Shown here piece after piece: positions 32,819 to 46,011 of a stretch of DNA of 64,000 nucleotides; the stretch's first letter is position 1, and each line of letters opens with the position of its first letter. The notes beneath the pieces are model-generated. The model did not search any database. It was not told the origin of the DNA and saw only the letters and a program-made list of their open reading frames with translations. Both the position numbers and the translations under genes were made by a program. The stretch covers positions 121,292,152 to 121,356,151 of the forward strand of contig OX457061.1 in NCBI GenBank assembly GCA_949752795.1, given 5' to 3'. Source of the stretch: Hyperoodon ampullatus. Its lineage: Eukaryota; Chordata; Mammalia; Artiodactyla; Ziphiidae.

Positions 32819-35678
32819 ATTTTATTAAGGCAAAAACAGCAGAACAAAAACATTTACTACTATAGTATAATTAGGAGTATTCATTATCAGAATACATCAG
32901 GTATTAGAAATGTAATATTTAAAGGGAACTTATTAAAGAGGTGAATTCTTTTAATAAATACAAGTCAGACACAGACATAAGAAATCTAAATTTCCTAGTA
33001 GTGAAGTTTTTTAAATTTTCACATTTTGCTCAGGTATTGCTGTTTTTTGAAAAAAATTTCCTATGGCTTTTGGATTCTACTTCTCATACTAACAAAATAA
33101 AGAACAAAACACCAGTGTTCAGCTTTCTTTGAAATGTAAATAAGTGATGATTATGAAGAGCTTGCAGAACAAATTCCAAAAGCAGGAGAACTGCCAAAAC
33201 TATTTCATCTAAATTAATTATTTTCACAACATACAATTTTGTTTTTCATCTTTATAGTTTGATACCAACACAGACTTGCTATTTGAATAAATTATGGTAT
33301 ATTGTGTCAAAACACTGAATGTATGAATTTCATACTTTATAATCACAAACAAAATGTTTTCTTGATTTACTTCAAAGCCTAAGAAAAATATTTTGGCATA
33401 GAATTTCTTGTTTTTTGCTTTTGGTACGTTTTGGAGGATGGGGAAAATTCTTTTTAATGTTGGGTCTATTTTCTTATGTAAGATTTTGAAGAAAAATTCA
33501 CCTCAGGGGATAAAGTCATTATTTTGATGATTTCTTGTATGTAGGTACTGTAGCAGGATTCTACATAGTGTTTTTAAAATATGGTACACATAATATATGC
33601 TTCTTCCCTTTGTATCTATAAATAATCATATGCTTTCCTAAGTATAGAAGGATCGTGGCCCAGTTCTCTAGTCAATGCCTCAAGCAATTTGCTCTGCAGA
33701 TTCAGGAAACAGCTTTTAAATATTTCCTCTTGTATGTAATTTTTCTCTCCCTTGATCACACAACTATGTACTGAGGCAAGTCAATCACCAAATATGTGTT
33801 TAATGTGTAATGTTAAGCAATTCAACAAGATTTCATCGTCACATGCTGTGCACACATGTTTGTGCTAGGTACAGTTTGGCTATGGATGATTGGGAAATTA
33901 TCACCTTTCTTATCATGGAACTTAGAGTCTAGCAGGAAAGAAAATACAAAGGGCCAAGTGACAAAAGAAAAACAGAAACAGCAATGTTTTAGGCAATGTG
34001 AAATAGGGAAGTTCCCCAGAGGGTTGTTACTTGTGCTGGATCTTACAAGATGCTTGTTCAATGGGCAGAAATGAGATATAAAGAAAATATTCTATGCAAT
34101 AGGAATGATACAAGCCTATAATGTGCTAAGGGAATGGTGACGGTAAAACTCAGTTGAAAGATTTCCAGTTTATGGTTTAAAATCATATTCTGCTAGCAAC
34201 AACTATTGAGCTGACTACAATAGTAAACCAGCCGAAATGTGGAGTTGCAGCTTCCTTTCATAATGGAATATGGATGAAATTTAGAAGCAAATAATTTAAC
34301 TATAACTGGACAGTTATCGTTATAGGAATGGTCTGGTAACTTGGCTTAAAATATCTCTATAAATCCCTTTCTTTCAGAGTTAGAGTTTACCTCAAAATTA
34401 CAATTAATCATAAGATTGCTAATAATCATCAGTAATAGTAAAAAACTATGTAAACAGACAACAATGACAAGACTACTAGAAGAAAAGGACAATCTGCTTG
34501 TTTTAGAGTTTGGAGATCATGTTTGCATTTTTCATCCAAATAGGATCTCTTTAAAGAAAGAAAATCAGGTAGAGGATTTGGATTGTTGGAAGAAAAGGGG
34601 ACAGTGAACTTGGTTTTGGGGGTTTTGAGTTTGAGATGGTAGCAGTAGATATGGGTATCCTGCTGTCAGCTGAGAACACAGAGACAATGCTTGAACTGTA
34701 GACTGAACAGTTAAACTGTTACAAAGGTGATCACACTGTGCGCAAAGAACAAAAAACAAAAAAATATTTATATGAGATGAAGGTAGAACATTTAGAGCAG
34801 GGCACAGAGACGCACTCAGAGTCATGAGCTAAACTGTGGAGGTGCGACTGGCCATAAACAAGTGACAAAGTCATAGATTTATCATAATTTTATACTGTCG
34901 ATCCCAAGGACTTGCTCTTATCAATAGCATATATCTATCCCTTTTCTATAGAGCCTTTGAATGCTATAATTTCAACTAATCTCATAAACTAGTCCACAAT
35001 CACGGATGACTAAAAACTTAAGTTTTCTCAGGAGACTTTTAGGGAATTATTTTAGAATTCTTTTGGAGAAGATGCATCTTTAACTTTTCCTTACTACGTG
35101 AAGCATATTGGATGAATCCTCCTTGATTTTCCCACCAAACCTGTCTCTTAAACTCCTCGCCAAATGATTAGCGTTATACTTGGATTAACTGTATTTATTG
35201 AAAATGAACTCCTGTGTATGCAGATGTCCATTTTGAAACATGGGTGGTTTGTCTTTCTCCACTAGAAGAAAGCTGTAGCTTTGTCTTGTTGGAAAAATGC
35301 ATCAAGAAGAGAGATAAGTGAGTTAGCTTCGAGAACTGGTTCTGGAGTGAAGGCAGGCATTCTAAGACAGGACCAACTGTTTAGTAACAAACAAAGTGTG
35401 TGAATAGAATGAGCTCTTTAGCCCCAGAAAATGAAGCTATTCTAACAACTGCATGGCAACCACACACATTTTAAGAAACAGAGTTTGAAATCCTCAGATG
35501 TTGTCAGAAGAGGAAGAAATAACAAAAAATTAAATTAAATTAAAAAAGCAACTCCGTTACAGTGTATTTCTGAAATTCTTTCAGGATCTCCATACTAGAG
35601 ATGTTTTTTAGGAGGAAGTATTACCAGTACCTCTCAGACAATTTGATGCACAGAAGCAGTAACCTCAGTGGTACAATT
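32819..35678. other. Intron 1; no exon, possible L2 remnant
   Basis: Mostly anonymous. About 33880-34150 ('ggaacttagagtctagcagg') is weakly like antisense L2. Short ORFs at 33822-34825 lack domains. Confidence 0.4.
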
Positions 35679-35690
35679 AAGAATAGCATA

Positions 35691-35847
35691 TTCGTGCCCC
35701 GGTCTGGGGGGATCCCACATGCCGCGGAGCGGCTTGGCCCATGAGCCATGGCCATTGAGCCTGCGTGTCCGGAGCCTGTGCTCCGCAACGGGAGAGGCCA
35801 CAACAGTGAGAGGCCCACATACCGCAAAAAAAAAAAAAAAAAAAAAA
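35691..35847 (+). mobile_element. 5'-truncated young CHR-type SINE
   Basis: Sense copy starting within the B-box region ('ttcgtgccccggtctggg'). It lacks about 70 bp of the tRNA-like head, including the A box, but has a long A-tail. The perfect duplication AAGAATAGCATA (35679-35690, 35848-35859) shows it inserted in this truncated state. Confidence 0.93.
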
Positions 35848-35859
35848 AAGAATAGCATA

Positions 35860-36639
35860 AAATGGAAAGGTTATTAACATCCTCTGAGATAGTTTATTGC
35901 ATGGAATAACTTCCAATGCAAACGATGAAGCATTCTCTAGGAGTGCATGCAAAATTTGCACACTGACAAAAATAACCAATTAGGATTTATAGACCCTGAG
36001 ATATTTCTGATACTACTTTACAAACATTGCCAATATGGGATGGTTGGGCTTACATTAGAGGTAACTAGTCCATCCAATATTGTACCTAAATTTGAAAATC
36101 TCTCAAAACTATCTATAACAGGTAGTCATCCTGTAAATGTTAAAATTTCCAGCAATAAGGACCTTTTTACCTGAAAAGGAAAATATTTATCAAACCATTT
36201 TAATGAATAAAAAACAAAATGTCATTCTGTTTTCTCCTGGACATCGGAAACTTCCTTTGGGCACATGTGCTCCCCCTCCCCAAATATTTGTTTCTGTATT
36301 TTTTTCCTTTTTTTTTATGCTTGTTTCTTCACTTAAAATGACAATCCTGCTTGTGGAGAGTGTGGTTTTTATTTGAGACACAGTTTGAATTGATAATGTT
36401 TTCCATGTGGTTGCTCCATGCATGAAGCTTGTATGCTCCAGTTGCAGGGTGCCTGTAACAGTCTACCTGAATCTCTTTGTAACTTTATAAAAGTCTGTGG
36501 AGCAATGACTGCATTTCCAGGCAGTGTGCAAAGTGCTGGAGAAGCAGAATCTCAACTTTCTATGATATGCCACCGTAGAGTGGGGACATGTGACATCACC
36601 TTCAAATGTGTGTTTTAGATTTTCATGCAAGTCTTGTCT
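35860..36639. other. Intron 1; no gene seen
   Basis: No recognisable exon or repeat; small ORFs only. Confidence 0.45.
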
Positions 36640-36786
36640 CTCCTTCTTGATTGTAACTCCCATGAGGATAGGATTGTTTCTGATCTTGTTTTACTGCCAT
36701 AATATTTAATTCACTGTCATGCGTGGAGTAGATGCTCGATAAACAACAGATCAGCACTGAGATGACACCTACCTACCTGTCATCCT
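36640..36786 (+). mobile_element. L2 LINE 3' end
   Basis: 'gattgtaactcccatgagga' followed by 'gtagatgctcgataaacaac' is the conserved L2 terminus (stop-adjacent 3'UTR ending in an AATAAA-like sequence). It was later duplicated in tandem. Confidence 0.68.
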
Positions 36787-36910
36787 ATGAGGATAGGATT
36801 GTTTCTGATCTTGTTTTACTGCCATAATATTTAATTCAATGTCATGCGTGGAGTAGATGCTCGATAAACAACAGATCAGCACTGAGATGACACCTACCTA
36901 CCTGTCATCT
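36662..36910. repeat. Recent 125-bp tandem duplication
   Basis: Two direct copies, 36662-36786 and 36787 to about 36910, contain L2 terminus plus flank ('cgataaacaacagatcagca'). The only differences I see are one base (TTCACTGTC / TTCAATGTC) and the junction, so the event is recent or the copies are being homogenised. Confidence 0.95.
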
Positions 36911-36911
36911 C

Positions 36912-37931
36912 TGTTTATCTATCTATAACTCTAGATTGGAATTTTATTTCAACCTGTGTTATTACTGGGAGTGGAAAGGGAATCTTGTGTTCAAGATATC
37001 ATAAAGGCTATAAGATCAAATAAATTGCCTCAGAAGATGTTACCGGCTCTGAGAAGTTGTAAAACAGACATAAATTGGCAGCTCCCAGTGGAAAAGTGAT
37101 AGATTTGCTTCTCCTTATCACCATGAGAAATTGAAATTTCTATTGTATAATGCATTATTTCTCAACCTATTTTCCCCATCATTGCCTCCTAAGGAGCCCT
37201 TTAAAGATATTTTTAGACATTTTTTTCTAATTGGCTGCATGAAACTGTAATATCACAGTACATTGTATATTTGCTCATGTGTAGTATATAGCCTTAGATA
37301 CATAGAGATAGAGATAGATCTGTGCTTTATATGTAAGAAAAATAAGATTTTTCACCCCCAAGATAAAACTCTCACCCACCCTCCTGGGGGTGATAACACT
37401 CCTCTTGAGAATGCATGCTGTAAAGGTTGCTACTTTTTATGATACTTAGACTATAGTTGTATAGTTTCATTGTTTGGAGTCATGACCTAGAAGTAAAGCA
37501 ATCATTTATCTATTGACACCGTTTAAGATAATTTAATCCTAAAAGCATTAGGAAACTTTAGTGACATCTTTTTCTGTAAATACATAAAGTTCCCAGAAGC
37601 CATAGGCTTCCATCAGTAAATTTCAAATCACAGCTGCCTCTACCAACATCACTGTTCAATGACTTTCATAATTTCATGAAACTATTTTTTAAAAAATAAT
37701 CTTGGAGATAATATCATTTACAGTTTATTTTTCTATGATTTAGACTCTGTTGACTTTCTTTTGTTTTCAAAGTAAGATAAATGAAAAAGTTCAAATTCCT
37801 TTTTAAAGTTAAATTTATTGTTGTTATAGAAAGGATCTCAACAGTTAGTACTGACATAAGGTCTGGATATTCTTCAATTCAGGAGTTCAGGGATATGTAC
37901 AAAAAGCTGAGAGTAATGTTACCATTAAAAT
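36912..37931. other. Intron 1; no gene seen
   Basis: AT-rich anonymous sequence with a short 'agagatagagatagat' tract near 37305. Confidence 0.45.
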
Positions 37932-37943
37932 AAAAACTGATTG

Positions 37944-38124
37944 GGACTTCCCCGGCAGTCCAGTGATTGAGACTTCACCTTCCAATGCAGGGAGTGCGGG
38001 TTTGATCCTTGGTCGGAGAGTTAAGATCCCACATGCCTCACGACCAGAAAAGCAAAACATAAAACAGAAGCAATACTGTAACAAATTCAATAAAGACTTA
38101 AAAAAAAACGGTCCACATAAAACA
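37944..38124 (+). mobile_element. CHR-1-like SINE
   Basis: Full-length sense copy: 'ggacttccccggcagtccag' head and the CHR-1 tail 'aaacagaagcaatactgtaa'. The duplication AAAAACTGATTG (37932-37943, 38125-38136) flanks it. Confidence 0.93.
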
Positions 38125-38414
38125 AAAAACTGATTGAAAGAAAATAGAGTAACAACTAAAATGCTACTAATAGAAAAGAAAGTAGGAATGATTATTAATT
38201 GGCAGTAAGGTGTCAGCAAATCATCAGAAAACGATGTTTATCTTGCTGTTTGGTTTTGGTTTGTTTTGGTTCATATTGGCCATACAATACTTAAGGTGGG
38301 GAATTGGGGGAAGATAAATGATGTGAACGTTGATGAAACAACCACTCAAACACCATGCATCAAATGCCTGGGAGGACCATATGCATTCTATCTGTCTGGC
38401 TAATTTCTACTCAA

Positions 38415-38680
38415 CTCACTTTACCTTCTCGCAGAATCCTTCTCTGAGCTCCCCCAAGTCTAGGTGAGGATACCTCCTCTGTGCTTCCAGGAATACAGTA
38501 CCTTTATTATTGTATATGTCCCAGGGCTGTGGTAGTGGCCTGAATACTGCCTCTAGTTCAAACCATGAAGTCCTGGAGGGCAGGGGCAGTAACATATTTC
38601 TAGTTCTATCACCAGGGCTTAAAAGAGTGTCTTGCACACTGACAGGGCTCACTCATTTCTGAAATGAAACACTCCCCCCC
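38415..38680 (+). mobile_element. L2 LINE 3' end
   Basis: 'gaatccttctctgagctccc', 'cctcctctgtgcttccagg' and 'gaagtcctggagggcagggg' follow the order of the L2 3'UTR. Confidence 0.68.
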
Positions 38681-41600
38681 GCCAAAGCAGATTTACAATT
38701 TCAAATAAATAATTCTAGGCATAAATAAAAATACTATGCTGTCTTTCTTTCCTTCTAGCATTTAGGAGGAAAATTAGTGAGAGATTTGGTGCTTTGTTTT
38801 TTTTTCTTTATTCCCAATTTTATTTGTCTGTGGTAATATATTTACCCACTTGCCTCTTATCTCTCTTTTCTTTCACAGAAAATATTCTTCTACATTTTTC
38901 CATTTCCTCACTACTTACCTATGTCTCACTTGTTCCTATCTGGGATCTATCCCCACCTCTACAAAATGAAGCAGTACTGAGCTTCCATGTCGTGATAGCT
39001 TCTTCTTTTAAACATTGGAAAAAGGGAATAGCACTTAATATAAAAATGGTTGTAGCAAATAACTATTTCATGTATATATAAAATGTATATATACATATAT
39101 AAAATATATTTTAAAGCAACATATAATTTTTAATTATCTACTTTTTGTAAGATCTCTGCAGTGAAAACAGAAGACATAATTAAATGACCATTCTAAATAA
39201 TAATCAAATAAATAATGCATATTCTCAATGCATAATGTTTGAATTTCTATTATGGCACCTCTCGCAGTTCTGGGATCAGAATCACTGATATGTTTCCAAT
39301 TCCCTAGATAAACTGAGAACCATTGATATCACAGAATATTTGTTTTTGCCTTTAATCTGTTTACTCGTATACATTTAACGTTTTAAGCCCAAGAGACTCT
39401 ATAAAGGGTGGTTGAATGACAATTTCTTTTTTGCTGGCAATTGTTGAAAATGTAATCATGAATAACTACCAAAAATAGTAAAAATTATAAATATTGGGAA
39501 AAGAAAATATCTTTTTTGGAATGCAAAGGAGTATAAAATTTTTATAAAGAGGCAGGGAATTTAAATGGACCATGAACAGTTGATGGAATGTGAGTGGGCA
39601 GGAAAGAGGGAAGAGTGTTTCAGACAGAAAAAGCATCCTTAGAAAAGACAACGGGCCAGTCTCCATGTGAAATGGAGGATACGGCAAACTTCATAGTAAC
39701 ATCTCTACCATGGGCCCCCCAAGTTTCCCTGACTAATAAATTCATGCTTTATGTTGTTTTAGAACTAACTTCCTGGGGAAAATCTATATGACTATTGTAG
39801 GGTGTTAGAAAACATCCGCAAATATTTATTCCAATAATAGTTTTCTCTGTTTCTAAACAAAATATTTCATTGTTATCACTTGCTTATGAGGGAAGAGAAT
39901 ACTCACATAAGCTACTTTGTATTCACTAGTTCTGTTGATATCACTATACATATATTTTTGTTAATTTGTATCATTTAAATGTGTGTCCAAAGTCTGAGCA
40001 CTGAAACTTAATTATTAGTAGATCAAATAAAACAAAAATCCCGGAAAAGGAGAGACTTATGACTTTTCATTGTTTTATAAACAATTACATTCCTGACAAG
40101 GGAAAGAAGAATGACACATGATAAAATCGTAATGAAAAACTTAAAAGCAATCTATCTCTATAAATTCCTTTCTTATTATAAAATAATAAAACACTCTAAT
40201 ATGCATTAAATGATATTTTCCACCAGTTCTTAAATTGCTCCTATTTAAGAAGAGAATTACCTTTAGTCTATTAAAACACTAAGGGACCCAACTTTGTATA
40301 GGACTGCCTAGTAAGAAGAAATGCACCTTCCGTGTTTTTCTCTTGTCTCTTGTTTTATTTATTGGGAAGAATAGAGGTAGCAGAAGATTATATGGATAAA
40401 ACCACTAGAAATCTCCCTTCTGCCTCATGTTGCTTCTTTCTAACAACTTTAAAACCCTTTAAAAGGTTATGAAATCTTTTTTTCCCCTCTTAAATTCCTG
40501 AAATTGGGCTTATCTCTTTCTTCCTACAAATCTTAAATACGGTACGTATCATCAAAGGCACTGAATCTACTGCAGACCTCAGTTGGTGCCTCCTGAGATT
40601 ATATAGAGAATTAGTTTTATGTGTAGCCTAAATATCTCCCCCTAAATAATAGTATGTAAACTTAAAATTTTGCTCTGCTTCAAAAGACCAAAGTGTATGA
40701 CATTCTTTGTGTGCCTTTGTACGGTTATATAGGTCAACTTACAGCAAAAATTACATCGGAAAAGCTTAATCAGTATGAAAAAGATTCAAATTCCTGGAAC
40801 ATATGAAAATTCAAGCTCAAAAATACAGTAGTAAAAAGAAGATGAGATTTATCCCTCTACAGGAAGGAGCTAGTTTATTTTAGATGGTTTCTAAACTAAC
40901 TTTTCTTGCCTCAGTCTTCTCTGTGCATGCACTTGTGTGCACATGTGAAAACAAGAAGGAATTTAGAGAAAGAAGACTCAGGGTCAGATCTCAGCTCTGT
41001 CTTTGAAGGGCTGCGTGGCTTTTCTATACACTGAGTGATTGTACTTAACATGCTACTTTAAAAATGTAATGGATAAAGCTGTATCCATCTATGGAATACA
41101 TTTTTTTTAAACGAGCACAGTCAGAAACGCACTACTCTCTCCTTAAGAGAAAATATGTACTTAGGATTACAGCTATAATTTCTCACTTCACCTAATATCA
41201 GTAGCCTTTATTCAAAGAATCTATTTTTTTTCTAAAATCCATTGTAGTGGTAGATGTGAAAGATGTTGAGTGGCAGGAAAATAAACAAGGGATAAACAGA
41301 CTAGCCCTTTATATCTGTGTTAGTTCAGATTAGGTTCATTTGTGACTGATAGAAAGTGCACAATAATATTGGTTTAAGAAATATTTGTTTTTCTTTCAAA
41401 AAAAAAAAAGGAAAAAGAAAAACCATGGAAGCAACCAGACCACATCTGGAATGGGAGTTTACTGATCTTTCTATCTTCTTGTTTTGTCATTCTTAACGTA
41501 AGATTTCTTCCTTGAGATCCAAGATAGATGCTCTGATTTCAGAAATCATAGCTGCTTTCCAGCTATCAGAAGAGAAGAAGAGGCTTATCTTTAAAGGCAT

Positions 41601-41867
41601 TTCCAATAAGTTAAAGATTTCTCAGTTTCACTCTTAGCTTTGAGTGTCCATGTGGCCAAGTTCTGGCCACTAAGTTGCAAATGGAAGTGGCATGTTTGGC
41701 TTTTTGGAAGTGCATGCGAAGGGAGGTCCAGAGGCTCCAGCTCATAGTTTACATTCACCATTATGGAACTCAGTCTTTCAAGTGAAGCCAAAGGGAATTA
41801 TTACAAGTAGGAAAGGAGCATGATCAGATTGTGTCTCAGAAATATCACTAAAGAAGTAATATGGATA
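38681..41867. other. Intron 1; no gene seen
   Basis: AT-rich. About 40970-41060 is weakly MIR-like ('cagatctcagctctgtctt'). ORFs at 38794, 39594 and 41591 have no domain. Confidence 0.42.
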
Positions 41868-41985
41868 AGATACAAGGATGTAATGTACAGCACAGGGAAT
41901 AGAGCCAATATTTGATAATAACTACAAATGAAGTACAATCTATAAAAATATTGAATCACTATGTTTTAAAAAATAAAAATTGATA
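41868..41985 (+). mobile_element. L1 3'UTR fragment
   Basis: 'ggatgtaatgtacagcacag' and 'gaatagagccaatatttgat' match the cetartiodactyl L1 3'UTR; it ends A-rich. Confidence 0.75.
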
Positions 41986-42224
41986 AAAATAAAATAAGCC
42001 TCAGGCAAATTTGATATATGGATTATTAGTAATATGCATATATATGAGTGAAATATTGTCAAGGAACATATTTATCAATACGTATACATGCAAGCATATA
42101 TGTAATAATGTATACATTTATTGGAAGTGCATGTTTGGGTATTTTTTAAGTTTTGGAGTGGGCAATTACAGAAGTTTGGAGAGCACTTGTCTAGAGGAGA
42201 GATACACAGGAAAGTGGTGATAAT

Positions 42225-42226
<2 letters not shown>

Positions 42227-42284
<58 letters not shown>
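42227..42284. repeat. Compound (GT)n(GA)n microsatellite
   Basis: (GT)14 at 42227-42254 runs directly into (GA)15 at 42255-42284. The antisense frame gives a meaningless Ser-Leu / Thr-His repeat peptide. Confidence 0.97.
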
Positions 42285-42286
<2 letters not shown>

Positions 42287-42611
42287 TGCTTTAATGAGAA
42301 CATAGGATTCACTAAGTGCACAAGAGGGCACATAATTGTTAGTGGGGGGGTGCAGCATGGAGGCAGGACAACTTTTCAAAAGATGTGGTCCTTGAATTGA
42401 ATTGCCAAAGTAAGAAGCAAAGGTGGTCTGGGCAGAATCAATTGCCTGTGCAAAGATGTATGCACAAACCAGCATGAAAAATGTAGGAACCACAGCTGGC
42501 TCAGTGTGGCTGGAAGCTACATTATATGTCAGGCACGGGATGAGAGGCTGGAGAGGATGTAGGTCATATTTTTTATATAATTTTCCAGAATAAAGGGAAG
42601 TTTCCATTTTA

Positions 42612-42742
42612 TTTAATTTATTTTATTTTTTTGCCACACCATGCAGCTTGTGGGACCTTAGTTCCCCAACCAGGGATTGAACCCAGGGCCACAGCAGTGA
42701 AAGCACCGAGCCCTAACGACTGGACCACCAGGGAAGTCCCAA
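42612..42742 (-). mobile_element. Short CHR-type SINE
   Basis: Antisense copy ending 'ggaccaccagggaagtccc'. The perfect duplication GAAGTTTCCATTTTA (42597-42611, 42743-42757) flanks it. Confidence 0.93.
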
Positions 42743-42757
42743 GAAGTTTCCATTTTA

Positions 42758-43980
42758 AAATGTTTCTCAAAATGTTTCAACTATACCACCTTTTACTTTT
42801 TGCCAAAATTAATTGTTTTCCAAATATTAATTTTTAAAATTGGGGTTGTATATCTTTCTTTTTTATAATATGAATCATTTCCAAATTATTATACAGAAAA
42901 AAGGGAACACTTTGATAATTTTGCAGGTTAGTTCAAGTTACTGCAAACACTGAAGAAAACTTCAGACCTCTGAAAATCTCCAAGACTTTTTCAAATGTTT
43001 CTAAACATCAGCTTATTCTAAATAGTAGATATCATGGTTGACTCTTCTAATTTTCAGTGTTTAGCATTATTTTTATTTTTACCCCCTTTTCTTATTTTTT
43101 CAATCCTAATATTTGCAGAAAAATACACAACTTGAGACCATTACCTTGATTTTTCTCAAGAGAAAGGGGAAATTTATTATTTTTCTACAACACATGCTGC
43201 TTATATTCAGGCAGAATGGTTGAATGTTTGTGATAAGAATAAATATTCCAGTATACAAATAAAGTATAACTATTATCCAAAAAAAGGAAGCAATATGGAG
43301 AACTTAATAGAATGTATGTTCACAGTGAGGGGGGGAAAACTGGCCTCAGGGAGAATAGGAAACGGTTAATGCAATAGGACATCCCAAAAATGGAGAGAAA
43401 GGAGCAATATGAGAAATGACCAAAAAAAAAAAAAAAGTCTTGTCCGCTGCTTGGACGTGGAGGATCAAGAGAGAATGGTCTAGGATAAGCCTCATATTTA
43501 TACCTTTAGTAACTGGCTGAAAAATAGTGCCACGACAAGAATAGAGCATAAAAGCAGAGGCATAGCTATGTAGAAAAGTATTATAAGTTAAGTTCCAGAT
43601 ATGTATGGTGAATGTAATGCCTATGGGATATCCAGTTGCTGGAAAACTTCAGCACAGAGGTGAGAACATAAGACCTGGGACTAGATAAGATTGGATGGCT
43701 AGAATTCTGGGGCAACATTTTCCTACATTTTTAAATACTTGAGCACACATGGATGTTTCATCTCATCGTACAAACAAATAAGCCTGGTGACTCTCAGTCC
43801 TCAAGCCTGGCTCTAGCTGCCCCATCTCACACACTGCAGGCTGAGCTGTGGCTAACACAGCACACCTGTAATCCACTGGGGCTTGCAGATGTTAAAAAGT
43901 CCTTCCCTGCCGAGGGCACTGCTGCTCAAAATGTGGTCCTTTAACCAGAAGAATAACCATCACCTGAGAGGCTGTTAGAA
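42758..43980. other. Intron 1; no gene seen
   Basis: Anonymous sequence with a short A-run near 43421; no exon recognised. Confidence 0.45.
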
Positions 43981-43991
43981 CTGCAAACTCT

Positions 43992-44210
43992 AGGGCTTCC
44001 CTGGTGGCGCAGTGGTTGAGAGTCCGCTTGCCGATGCAGGGGACGCGGGTTCGTGCCCCGGTCTGGGAAGATCCCATATGCCGCGGAGCGGTTGGGCCCA
44101 TGAGCCATGGCCACTGAGCCTGCGTGTCTGGAGCCTGTGCTCCGCAACGGGAGAGACCACCACAGTGAGAGGCCTGCGTACCACAAAAAAAAAAAAACCA
44201 AAAAAAACCC
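43992..44210 (+). mobile_element. Young CHR-type SINE
   Basis: Full-length sense copy with head 'gggcttccctggtggcgcag', which contains the A box, and B box 'gcgggttcgtgcc'. The duplication CTGCAAACTCT (43981-43991, 44211-44221) flanks it. Confidence 0.95.
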
Positions 44211-44221
44211 CTGCAAACTCT

Positions 44222-45744
44222 GAATCCCACCATGACTCACTGAGTCAGAATCTGCATTTTATCCAGCCCGGCAGATGAGTCATAACGCACATTCAGATTT
44301 GAAAAGCACTGTCTTAAAAACACCAGCTTCTAAGGGATGAGCAGAAGGAGAGGTACTGGCAAAAAAAAAAAAAAAAAAAAAAAAAGAATGGGGATTATGA
44401 TAAGAGAAAAATGAAAACTAACACAGAGTGCGTCATACAACCAAAAAGAAAAGTTTTGGAAATAAAAGAATGATCAATAATACGATAATAATATCAAATG
44501 CCATAAAAACCAAAAGAAATGTGGAAGATTATAAGTAGCCTTTTGGTGGAAAAATGCATGTACAACTATGTTAGAACATTGAATTGTGCGTTAAAGAAAA
44601 ATATAGATTCCCTTTTTTGAAAGAGGCTACTGCATGAGGAAGTAACAGTGGACACAGATGTGGCAGGCAGTTCTTCATTTGCTTGTTTAATTTTGCTTTT
44701 ACAATGAAAGGAGATTTGAGCTTGCTCACATCCTGGAAGAAAGAAGTCAGTAGATTAGGAAATGCTTAGGAAAACACAAGAGAGGTTCAGAAGAGAAAGG
44801 GCAAAGTCACTGATGAGGTGAAAAGGAAGAGTTTTAAGAGCAGTCGTTGAAGGGTAGCTTTTGAACCAGAAGTCCTAAGTCTTTCTCTGGGACCGGAGGC
44901 AGAATGTGGCAGGCGGTAGAGACTGGGAATTGTGATTTTGTTATTCAGTTGTGTGCTCAGTTATGTCTTTGAGGTAGGAGACAAGGTCATTAGTCGAGAT
45001 AAACATGAACAACGAAGCAGACAGGTTTAGGCTGATTTAACGGTTACAAAACACAGAATATAGCCAAGTCCACATTACCTCTGGTACTGGGCAGGCTGTG
45101 CTCCCAGCTTTCTTGGAAGAGTCGGTCCAGCCCCGTGAGAGCAAAAGCCCCCACCACTCTGCAGAGGAGCGGGATGAAGCCTAGGACATGATCTTTATTC
45201 AGGCCTCGCTCATTTAGGTGGCAAAGTCAGAGGTAGAACCCACATCACCTAATTCAAATTAACTGCTTATTTGTCCAAAAGAGCACAGTGATTTAGGCTC
45301 TTCTACAGTAGAAAAAGGAACGATCACATCATTCTTTAAAAGGTGAAATGTGACTCGTTCAGCTAGAATCACAGTAAGTTTTTTTTAATGAATAGTTTCA
45401 TCAAAAACTATAAGAATGAGATCCAGTTTCAAACTTTTTGCTCTTCTCAGGGTTCTATACATGAACACCATGTGTGGCAGTGTAGGTGTGTCCACTCACA
45501 TCTCTGACCCGTTTCTTTTGCATCTTGAAAATAGGTAGTCTTTTCCTAGGAGGCATTATCTCCAGAGATTTTGTTATGCTTGATTAAAGGGAAACATATG
45601 TTCTTACAGGAAGAGGAAATAACTTGTATAATCCAGAAGCTTTTACGATCCTTTTGTTTCCTGGGAAACTGTAAATGTCTTGCCCCAAATAGTTTAGGCA
45701 CCTAAGTAGAAGGAAGGTGGAAAGGGGAAGAAAGAATAGAGAAT
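44222..45744. other. Intron 1; no gene seen
   Basis: Contains an A-run near 44361-44385 without a SINE body attached. No exon recognised. Confidence 0.45.
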
Positions 45745-45757
45745 AAAGAATAGATGA

Positions 45758-45998
45758 GGGGCTTCCCTGGTGGTGCAGTGGTTGAGAGTCCGCCTGCCGA
45801 TGCAGGGGACACGGGTTCGTGCCCTGGTCCGGGAAGATCCCACATGCCGCGGAGCGGCTGGGCCTGTGAGCCATGGCCGCTGAGCCTGCACATCCGGAGC
45901 CTGTGCTCCGCAATGAGAGAGGCCACAACAGTGAGAAGCCCGCATACCACAAAAAAAAAAAATTAAAAATAAAGAAACTATGGTAAAATTTAAAAAAA
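45758..45998 (+). mobile_element. Young CHR-type SINE with a complex tail
   Basis: Full-length sense copy. After its A-tail come about 25 bp of non-A sequence ('aaagaaactatggtaaaatt') and a second A-run, all inside the perfect duplication AAAGAATAGATGA (45745-45757, 45999-46011). Confidence 0.93.
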
Positions 45999-46011
45999 AA
46001 AGAATAGATGA

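Noticed and set aside
42191..42607. 138-codon ORF with Ser-Leu and Thr-His repeats
   Set aside because: It is produced by the (GT)n(GA)n microsatellite read in antisense.
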